Below, piece after piece: positions 56,696 through 64,000 of a stretch of 64,000 nucleotides of DNA. Every line of letters starts with the position of its first letter. The stretch's first letter is position 1. The notes beneath the pieces are model-generated. The model did not search any database. It saw only the letters and a program-made list of their open reading frames with translations, and was not told the origin of the DNA. The stretch comes from Eleusine coracana subsp. coracana (taxonomy: Eukaryota > Streptophyta > Magnoliopsida > Poales > Poaceae), in the NCBI GenBank assembly GCA_032690845.1, contig CM064429.1:9766569-9830568 (forward strand), in the 5' to 3' direction. A program made the position numbers and the translations under genes.

Positions 56696-58410
56696 TCATC
56701 CCCCATGTCTACCGCGCTTGCTTGGCTCGCCATATCGCCTGTTGGCGCGAACATGGTCTGTGGGGTACATGAGGTGGTCGGCTGGCCTCCTCACCTTTGG
56801 AGCATCAACAGGGCCGGAAGGCTGGTGCTGCCTGGGTTGTGTTGGTATAGGAGCCTCTAACATGCCAAAGAGACTCTGTACATCAGGAGCTCCTGTAGAG
56901 TCATCCAGTTCCGAACTCTTTGAAGTGGAGTGTAGAGAATATTGCGGGTACTAGAGCTGATGCGCAACACCTAATATACAATGTACAAAAGTGAGTGTTG
57001 GAATACAATACTAAAATTATTTATTATAATGTAATATACCTGATGCTATCCATCCAGGAGTAGGCATGAAAGCAAGCTGCAGTGGTACAGTAGACGAGGA
57101 CGCCTAGTCGTAGTAACAAACAGACCTTGGCGCAGTAGCCGGGGTCGAGTGTGGTGGGGACGTACACTGCATCCTAGGCTGAACGTCCTATGAGTTGGAG
57201 CAGGAGGCACACTTGAGAGCATCCCTCAAGCTTCGGTTGAGGCGCGTTAAGGAAGCACCCATCTCACGTGCGTCGAAACATGGAGGGGTAGCCTTGTAGC
57301 GAGCAGCAAAGTTCTCCAGCTCTAGGCACTGAGTCACATGTGTCTGTCTGTGACATCAATTAAATCACTTATTACATATGAAGAATATGTAATATAAACC
57401 AATATGTAAATAACATATTAATAAAATATGTTATTGTCCAATTCAGCAATTAAATTACTAACGTACATATAATCATCAAGACTTATCAACATATGGTATG
57501 CCACTGCAGGCTGCGTGCTGAAACTTTCGGTGATGTCAGCCTCATGTTCCTCCCAAGGTGAGTGAGCAACATGGATACACCATACTCGCGTAGCCCCGTG
57601 GAACCACTGTAGGTACGCCTCGTAGGTGTGTAGGTCATATGAACCTAGGGGCTGGAGAACATCAGCTCCCGCCCCAGCCCACTGCTCGATCCATGGTTCC
57701 ATCTTTGCAGCCCAAATGGCCTCGTAGGCAATCCCTTGACCCTTCCTAGTCATTCTACAATAAACAAGAATGGGTTATGAGAATGAGAGAATAATAGTAA
57801 AATATATAAATAATTACGATATACTTACTTATGAGCGCCATCGACGGGGTCTCTAGGAATAGGAAAAGGCTAGAAGTAACCAAGGTGGCGAAGAACTCGG
57901 TGCACACAATACGGCTCGATGATGATGTCGTACACGAGGTGACGTCTAGTCAACCAGAAATCAGTGTCACATGTGCACATCGCCGACAACCCACGTGGTG
58001 CATGGCTGTGTACATCCACGACACTATAGGGCGTCAAGCGCACCCGATCAGGCATGAACTGGTCCAAAGAAGCCATGAAGTGGGGGTACACCTTTCGTAG
58101 AGTCCTAGTGGCCCAAGAAGGCTGCATTCAAAGAACAAATAATCATTTATTATATAACTCATCGTATGTGAATCAATAAATAATTACAATATGACGTACC
58201 TCACTCTTGCACCAGATGGATCCCATGGTCGGTCCAACAAAAGGGTCCTTGTCATTGTACATGTCATCATCGTACGGCTCAAACGACGATAGAACTGGTC
58301 AACCAATGTCGAAGCGCTCGAAAGACCATGACATCGGCAACAAAGGGCACCCAGTCAAAGATTCTGCGTTGGTCCTCCGTGTGCACCCATCACACAAGGC
58401 TCTATAAGTG
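56696..58410 (-). pseudogene. Plant mobile domain (PMD) gene of the MULE
   Basis: Minus-strand exons resemble the aminotransferase-like plant mobile domain: FEPYDDDMYNDKDPFVGPTM and GSIWCKSE near 58210-58290, then PSWATRTLRKVYPHFMASLD, CDTDFWLTRRHLVYDIIIEP, then WEAxxxxWIEQWAGAG with YLQWFHGATRVW (57540-57720), and a final exon with HLMYPTDHVRANRRYGEPSK ending TGA at 56696-56698. PMD proteins such as MAIN and MAIL1 act in silencing and development in host genomes; PMD also travels in MULEs and some LTR elements. Intron boundaries are partly visible, but stops and frame changes make a functional product doubtful. Confidence 0.7.
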
Positions 58411-58559
58411 CTACCCAAGACTGCTGACCCCCAATTGTACTAAGGCATCCTTGCTGGATCTATGTCTGCTATCTGCTGCACAATGGAAACAAGGTGCTTG
58501 TCTACGGTGTCCTGGTGTGTACTCGTCAACCAAGTAACTCTCATTCCCAAGTTGCCTGA

Positions 58560-60780
58560 ACCGCTTCCTTAAGATAATACGGTTAAACAAAATTATGGCT
58601 TTCAATATTACCCTTTGCACATGCAGCAAAGACATGGGAGAATGGCAACGATAGTAATTTAGGCTTGTTGCACGTATACTGACATTGCGGCATATCAGGC
58701 CACAATATACACTCCATAGTCACTTTAGAATGGCCAAAACCAATCCCGCTCCTCCCACGTAAAAGAACCTCAAACACTAGTTTTTGGTTACCAGTCTTCA
58801 CAATCCTATGGCTCTACCCCTTTGCGCTTTTCTCTGCAATGTATTGTGATATCCTTCTTGTGTATGTGACTTGAGGGTTTGTTACGTAGATGACTGCTTT
58901 TGCATACGGATCTTGAAGGTATGTTTGGGTGCCACGGCTAATTCTCTCGACAATAGCTACCTATGGTAGACATCGAGTCTCTTTCATCACCCAGTTATAC
59001 ACCTTTGCAAGATTTGTTACCATAATTCCATAACATGATCCATCCGTGTCTTCGATCAATGACCATTTCTCAAGTGACTCATCCTTTATCCAGTCTGAGA
59101 AATATTTCAGTCTCCTCCCCTTCTACTTTGCCTTGTTACACTACGTGATTCATTTGGAAGAGGTTCTAGCCCCATAGGCTCATCATGTCCTATGGTGGGA
59201 ATATTTGCCGCCTCTTTCATTTGGTAGGTAGTTAATTTATTCAACTCATCCCATAATTTCTAGAATTTAGTCTTTCTATTCTGCTTGCATAGCTTCTTAA
59301 ACATGTTCATCAATCGCTTACTTTTAAACTGCCTGAAGAAGTTTGCCCCTAAAAGTCTCATGCACCAACGACTATGCAAGTCGGGCCAGAAACACTCGTC
59401 ATTGGGATTTGTTTGCAATGTATGAATTGAAGACAACAATCCTGCATAACGATCATATAAGATGCAAACATTTGGTCTATTCATTACGATGCCTCGCTTT
59501 ACCTACCGCAAGAACCATAGCCAACTTTCAGTGCTTTCTCGCTCCACAAACGCAAATACAACGGGAACAACCTGATTCTCACCATCGACCCCAATTGCAG
59601 TAAGGATCTGATACTTGTACTTACCAGTCAAAAATATACCATTCACACATAGCATGGGTTGACAATGTCTAAATGCTTAAATCATGCAACCAAATGACCA
59701 AAAAGCACATTGTAGTACCCTTTTTAGTTCGACATTTACAAAGTCATGCATACATTTCTGGATTTCTACCTTGCATTACTTCAAGCAGTGAAGGAAGGTT
59801 GTGATATGAGTTCTCAAATGTACCAAACCTCTTTTCCAATGCTTTTTGTTTTGCTCTCCATGCCATATCATATGTTACCTCAAAACCAAATCGGTTTTCT
59901 ATGGCATACATTATTGCAAAAGGAGAAATGCCCGTCTTCTGAACTATCTCAGGATACATGTGCTCGATAATAAATTTGCTACTCATATTACTGTGTTTTA
60001 GCAGGGTCTACTTCAAAGTGCAAGAATGAGGCATGACAATACTTGCTATAAATGTCACCTCATTTTTCGGCATGTAACCATGTACACACCACGTACAATC
60101 TTGAACCATGCACTTCACGTCGTATGTTCTAGGATTTGAAATGACCACTCTGAACTCTTTCTTCTCTGAAAAAGACCACCGCATCCCAGCTACCTGCAAA
60201 CAATTGTCCTTGATGAACGTCAATGCCATCATACTCCCAGGATAAATTGTGTCCATCATTGATTGTTATGTTCTCCATGCTATTCCAGTCATGAGGCTCT
60301 TCATAGTGCATGCCCCAACCTCCGTTTTTATCCACAAATGTATGAAACTCTTCGCCATCCCACTCCATCTCGTCTACAATTCCCTCATTGTCCTCTCCCG
60401 AGTCAGCTATCATCGTATCACTGCTTTCTTCCACCCTTTCTTGACCCACAGTGCCATGTGTAGCACTATTCATCTCCACATGTGGACTATGGTGCAAGGC
60501 ACCAATGTCTTTATTCATGGGGATGTAATTTTCAACAACAACTTCATTTGACTCAGGGTTAGTCCCATTGATACAAATTGGTTCCAATATTTACTGCTTC
60601 TTAGCTCTACAAGTTCCCACTTCCATGACCCTCCAATTTTTTTAGGAATCAAACCTTTCACTAACAAGCGATAATCAGAATGATTCACATTTAATAGACC
60701 ATGCAACCACACATACAAATCACGACGTGCCATCTCCAACAGCTCTGTCAATGCGCCATCCACATATTGAAAATTACTCA
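58560..60780 (-). pseudogene. MURA-type (Mutator) transposase, decayed
   Basis: On the minus strand, in order: an N-terminal region (60763-60515); an acidic linker; the plant MuDR DNA-binding region (60250-60010: NCLQVAGMRWSF...EFRVVISNPRTYDVKC, CTWCVHGYM, PHSC); the transposase entry (59986-59744: AIENRFGFEVTYDMAWRAKQKALE); a fragment HSRWCMRLLGANFFRQF from the DDE domain (~59340); and a SWIM zinc-finger end (58600-58690: CQYTCNKPKLL, SHVFAACA). The usual PCSH of SWIM reads PFSH here, so a zinc ligand is lost. Several frameshifts and stops separate the pieces. The protein would bind TIRs and catalyse transposition if intact. Confidence 0.8.
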
Positions 60781-61500
60781 GATCTACCCCGTAATCAAAG
60801 TATTGTATATGCCCTTCCCCATAAAAAAATCAGAAACTCAATGCACCTGACATTCCTTGTTAAAAAATAGTTTATAGTTTAATACAAATAATAATGTTAT
60901 AAAATAATATAAATTAATATTTATGTGTCACCTAATAAACACATGCTATTCTACTTAATTTTCATTCTCTTATTCTTATTTCTTGTCTTTTTTTGCTTAG
61001 TTAAAATCTTTTTAATATATTAACGAAACTACTTAAATAATCTAACTACATCAAGGTAACGAAATAACTAAGAAATCTAACTACATCCAAATTTTTATTC
61101 TCACTAGGGAGCTTAAATCAAACTAAAATAACAAAGGAAATCTAACTACATCCAAATCTATAAACGAAACTACTTCAAAGAAATTAACTACCAAAATACG
61201 AAAAAAAAACTTACTGAACCCGTTGCCGAGCCCACCTGCCTGTCGTGCCCGTAGCCTAGCCACGCCGGTCAAGGCCTCCAGCACGTGCGCCTGGCCATGC
61301 CTAGCTCCCCCAGCGCCTGCCACGCCCGCGCACCTGCTACACCGCTGCCTGCCTGCGCGCCTGCTACACCACCGCCTGCCCCGCGCTGCTGCCCTGCCGC
61401 CGGCCCCCGATGCTCGCCTCAGCCACTTCTATCTATCTCGCCTCTCTCTCTCTCTCTCTCGGTGCTAGAGTGGAGGCCGTAGTCACTGGCGGACAGTATA
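60781..61500. other. MULE interior: AT-rich then GC-rich block
   Basis: 60781-61200 is AT-rich with repeats of AAATCTAACTACATCC. 61213-61440 is strongly GC-rich (CCTGC/CACGC motifs) with frames in several phases, resembling a captured gene piece or leader of the transposase gene. Confidence 0.4.
61442..61460. repeat. (CT)n microsatellite
   Basis: Nine or more consecutive CT units, next to CGCCTC. It lies inside the MULE, upstream of the transposase on the minus strand. Confidence 0.9.
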
Positions 61501-61781
61501 AGAAGCTTATCGGCAACTGCCCAACCGATAGGCCTATCGGTTTTGTGCCGACCGATTACCCTGTCGGAACAAGCGGATACTCTGACTACCTACGTGGACT
61601 ATAGGGCCCACCTATGAGGTGAGGACAGAACCAATAAGGGCTAGTCGGTTCTTGGGTAACCGATTACCCTCTTGTTGGTTTCAGCACGACCGAATGACCT
61701 CTATAGTTACAATTCTAACAAAACGTACCTCCGACCTACAATTCTTTATTAAAATAATATTATTAAAAAAAGTACATTTGA

Positions 61782-62091
61782 TATACAGTTCTGCTGCCAA
61801 GCGGATGGGGATTGTTAATAGTGATAGATCTTGTTTTTACCCTTCTGAAAGAAATCCGGCCCACATGAAAAAGGATGGAAGTGTCTGTCGCCTGAGCATG
61901 GGGATTAGGGCAGTCGTTGGTATGGAACAGGCAATATATATCCTTTTCTTTATAGTGATGCCATTGCCGTGTAACCTGAAGCTGGGATCTTCCTTCGCTT
62001 CTGTTTCAAGTGGAGTTAAAAGTTAAAACAGAGTGATGCTAGCAGCCTCCAGCCACAAAGGATAATGTTTCCTCCATCTAGAATATAAGTA
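61782..62091. other. Intergenic, nothing supported
   Basis: A frame across 61619-62026 starts inside the MULE terminus and has no recognisable domain. Confidence 0.4.
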
Positions 62092-62332
62092 ACTCTCCTC
62101 CGTTCAAGATTATAAGAATATCTGAATTTAATCAAAATAAAATATTTTTAATTTTAGCTAACAATATTTCTGAAACCTAAATTTTTTAAATAGAAATAGT
62201 TACATATTATGAATGTTTTTGCGTTGCGATAATTCTAATAACATAATCTACATTACAATAATTGCCATGAATTTTTTTGACTTTGAAGTTTGAACAAACT
62301 AAAAAATTATTATAAGTTCTTTACAGAGGGAG
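62092..62332. mobile_element. Stowaway-like MITE, degraded
   Basis: Left end CTCTCCTCCGTTCAAGATTATA, right end reversed CTCCCTCTGTAAAGAACTTATA, with TA on both sides. The AT-rich interior of about 240 bp fits the Stowaway group; the left terminus is imperfect. Confidence 0.6.
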
Positions 62333-62951
62333 TATAGATGTGGATACTCATATATACGTATGAACATTCGTATGAACATGCGCCCACATGCTATCCATAT
62401 AAGCATCGACCTTCAATTAGGAGTCAAATGGAATGTTGTCTAGACATAAAATTAATGATTTTTCAATTTTTATTGAATTTTCTCCAGTATTCATGCTTTT
62501 ATAGTCCGCGCTCTGGTAAACATTTTTTTTTTATCATGTGTTGGAGCAAACAAGAATCCTTGACCTTGAGTCATTTTTTTTAGGCCAATCCTCGAGTCAT
62601 CTGGGCCTCTCATGTAGATGTACAGTAGCTGATCATCGAGCGGTCTCCAACTGACTGGGCCGGTTGGAATATGAAAAGCCCACGCGGCCCACTTGTTCAT
62701 TGCACTGTGCTACCTTCTCTCTTCTGGAAAACGACAGAAAAAGAGAAGAAACCGCCGCAGTTGCCGACCGCCGCTCCCCATTCCTAAACCCCAATCCACC
62801 AACCACCTCCGTTTTCTCGCCGCTCTACTCCAACGACGCTAGCCAAAACCCTCGGCGACCGACCGACCGCTCGCCGCCGCTCCATTCCGCCGCGCCGTCG
62901 TCCGGCTGACGGCGGGCTCCGCCGCCGGGATCCGTCGAGATCTACTCCGTG
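62333..62951. other. Upstream region and leader of the last F-box gene
   Basis: 62333-62650 is ordinary flank. 62690-62951 becomes GC-rich and is the likely core promoter and first leader exon of the gene starting at 63081. Confidence 0.5.
62564..62600 (-). mobile_element. Possible micro-insertion with 11-bp target duplication
   Basis: CCTTGAGTCAT (62564-62574) and CCTCGAGTCAT (62590-62600) flank 15 bases, a T-run and AGGCCAAT. It resembles the other tail-only insertions, but the duplication has one mismatch and the T-run is short. Confidence 0.45.
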
Positions 62952-63056
62952 GTAAGCAGTCGACGCCTTTCGTTGATTCCGGCGACCTTGCAACCTCATG
63001 GACTCGTGGATTCCGTGAAGGAGAACCACTGAATCGCGTCCTTGTTTGCTACGCAG
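62952..63056 (+). other. 5'-UTR intron of the last F-box gene
   Basis: Donor GTG|GTAAGC at 62952 and acceptor TACGCAG ending at 63056, 24 bases before the start codon. The position and donor match the leader introns of the other F-box copies. Confidence 0.65.
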
Positions 63057-63080
63057 GCCGTGGATCTCGCAGCCTCGGGA

Positions 63081-64000
63081 ATGGCGTCGCGGGCGCCGCC
63101 CGGCCCTCCGGTCAGGCGCGCCGCGGCTGTCCCCGACGGCGCGTCCAACGCCGGCCCTCTGACCTTGGACGGCCTGTACGAGGTCTTGCTGCACCTCCCG
63201 GCCAAGGAGCTCTGCCGCCTCCGCATCATCTGCCGCCCGTGGCGGACCCTCCTCTCCGACCCGGGGTTCGCCGCCGTCCACGCCGCTCGCAAACAGGGCC
63301 CGCTCATCATTGCTAGCTACGCGGACAGCACAGAGGGCCATCACCTCGCGGACATCTTGGATGTGTCTGGAAAAATTGTTAAGCGTGTGCGCAGGACAGA
63401 GGGCGAGGTGGTTGTGAGCATGGCCTTCGACCTTGTTTGTGTCAAGACAGTTGAAGGTGGTAGCACCCGGTTGCTGAACCCAGCCACCGGAGCTGTGTAT
63501 CACTTACGACACAACCTGGCAAAGGAGCATTTGGCTTGTGGCTTCAAGCTGCGTGATTATGGCGAGCCCGTATATCTGTTTGGGAAGGTTGCCAGCACAA
63601 TGGAGTATAAGGTGCTCAGGATGCTTCAATTTCGAGGCCGTGGCAACCGCAAGGACCTGTTTGAGGTCTGCACTGCCAATCGTAGAAGCTGTGTGCAGTG
63701 GAGGGGGAAGAAGGGACCTCAAGAGTCTGTTGTATGGAATCAATGGACTAGAGTTGTCATTGGTGGGGTTGTTTACTTCTTGACCGTGGATGCATATTTT
63801 GCTGTCTTAAATCGCCAAGTCACTGACAAAAGCTGGATAGTTTCGTTTGACCTTGAGGCAGAGGAGTGGGCGTCAGGCATCAAAGGACCCAACAACCTTC
63901 TTGATGATGAGAGGCTCAACGGCTATGATGGTCCGTTAGCAAAGCAGCTCACATTGGCCAACCTGAACGACTCCTTGGTTATTGTTCATGGGCCAACTCC
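63081..64000 (+). CDS. F-box protein, intact so far, runs off the window
   Basis: Open from ATG at 63081 to the last base, 306 codons without a stop. Residues 25-65 carry the F-box (LTLDGLYEVLLHLPAKELCR, LRIICRPWRTLLSDP), followed by GFAAVHAARKQGPLIIASY. The associated region has LLNPATGAVYHL, LFGKVASTMEYKVLRML, VQWRGKKGP, GGVVYFLTVD and SFDLEAEEWASGIKGP, in the same order as the gene at 4.5 kb. It probably acts as an SCF substrate receptor. About 80 more residues would be expected beyond the window by comparison with the 388-residue gene. The substrate is unknown. Confidence 0.85.
   Translation, partial: MASRAPPGPPVRRAAAVPDGASNAGPLTLDGLYEVLLHLPAKELCRLRIICRPWRTLLSDPGFAAVHAARKQGPLIIASYADSTEGHHLADILDVSGKIVKRVRRTEGEVVVSMAFDLVCVKTVEGGSTRLLNPATGAVYHLRHNLAKEHLACGFKLRDYGEPVYLFGKVASTMEYKVLRMLQFRGRGNRKDLFEVCTANRRSCVQWRGKKGPQESVVWNQWTRVVIGGVVYFLTVDAYFAVLNRQVTDKSWIVSFDLEAEEWASGIKGPNNLLDDERLNGYDGPLAKQLTLANLNDSLVIVHGPT

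Larger units (their letters stand above)
53447..61773 (-). mobile_element. Large Mutator-like element carrying transposase and PMD genes
   Basis: The outer ends are inverted: GTTTTTGTTAAAAAAAATAA... at the left, and reversed at the right TTTTTTTAATAATATTATTTTAATA. Inside both ends lie clusters of TCGGTT/AACCGAC motifs (53530-53700 and 61510-61690). CATTTGA flanks both sides, giving a 7-of-9 target duplication. Between are a decayed MURA-type transposase and a plant-mobile-domain gene, both on the minus strand. A LINE (54010-56661) is inserted near the left end. The size without the LINE is about 5.7 kb. MULEs bearing PMD domains are known in plants. Confidence 0.8.

Noticed and set aside
61223..61482. 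Alanine/proline-rich frames in the GC-rich part of the MULE
   Set aside because: Open in several phases with low-complexity content; no support for a separate gene.
1..64000. CRISPR arrays, operons, rRNA genes or prokaryotic mobile islands
   Set aside because: None seen; introns, MITEs, LINEs and plant gene families show this is plant nuclear DNA.

Overview
The window is nuclear DNA of a flowering plant, almost certainly a grass (Poaceae). The evidence is GC-rich first exons with GT-AG introns, a plant EXO84B exocyst gene, a GPI-anchored lipid transfer protein, a clustered F-box family, and a dense load of grass-type transposons (Tourist, Stowaway, hAT, Mutator-like, CACTA and L1-type LINE pieces). 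A CACTA terminus with TTTGCCGAGT-like subterminal motifs leans towards the panicoid grasses, but I cannot name the species.

Layout. 1-4.2 kb: repeats and an inverted-repeat element. 4.2-5.7 kb: intact F-box gene (+). 7.3-9.1 kb: duplicated non-coding blocks, then a short three-exon gene encoding only the acidic N-terminal part and HIRAN domain of a RAD5/SMARCA3-like protein (+). 9.3-10.5 kb: a hAT MITE and a 683-bp Mutator-like element. 11.2-12.2 kb: a UGT91-type glycosyltransferase pseudogene (-) lacking most of its sugar-donor box. 12.9-13.2 kb: a small MAPK-substrate-like gene (+). 14.3-15.8 kb: SINE-like, Tourist and CACTA pieces. 16.6-23.8 kb: EXO84B (-), seven coding exons, carrying a 39-bp tandem duplication that puts TAG in frame. 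25.7-27.7 kb: GPI-anchored lipid transfer protein (-), three exons. 28.5-30 kb: repeats. 30.9-35.8 kb: a probable multi-exon gene for a small unrecognised protein (-). 38.0-39.2 kb: 5'-truncated LINE. 40.2-42.4 kb: F-box fragment beside a triple-nested transposon stack. 44.0-44.4 kb: basic-secretory-protein pseudogene. 45.8-52.2 kb: two F-box pseudogenes inside a duplicated ~2.2-kb segment. 53.4-61.8 kb: an ~8.3-kb Mutator-like element (MULE) with decayed transposase and plant-mobile-domain (PMD) genes, itself split by a LINE with a perfect 15-bp target duplication. 63.1 kb to the end: intact F-box gene (+) that runs off the window.

The functional genes do not form a pathway. The window reads as ordinary grass chromosome arm: single-copy housekeeping genes (EXO84B, LTPG, MAPK substrate) inside a locally duplicated and decaying F-box family, with nested transposons between them. 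The most unusual signals are (i) a HIRAN-only RAD5-like product with an array of five psi-K-x-E motifs spaced 27/30/27/30 bp plus SIM-like motifs, (ii) the nonsense-creating duplication in EXO84B, (iii) six tiny poly(A)- or poly(T)-bearing insertions (15-27 bp) flanked by 11-19 bp target duplications, which look like extremely truncated LINE tails, and (iv) the unrecognised small protein with four phase-consistent exons. All calls come from reading the sequence; no database search was possible.
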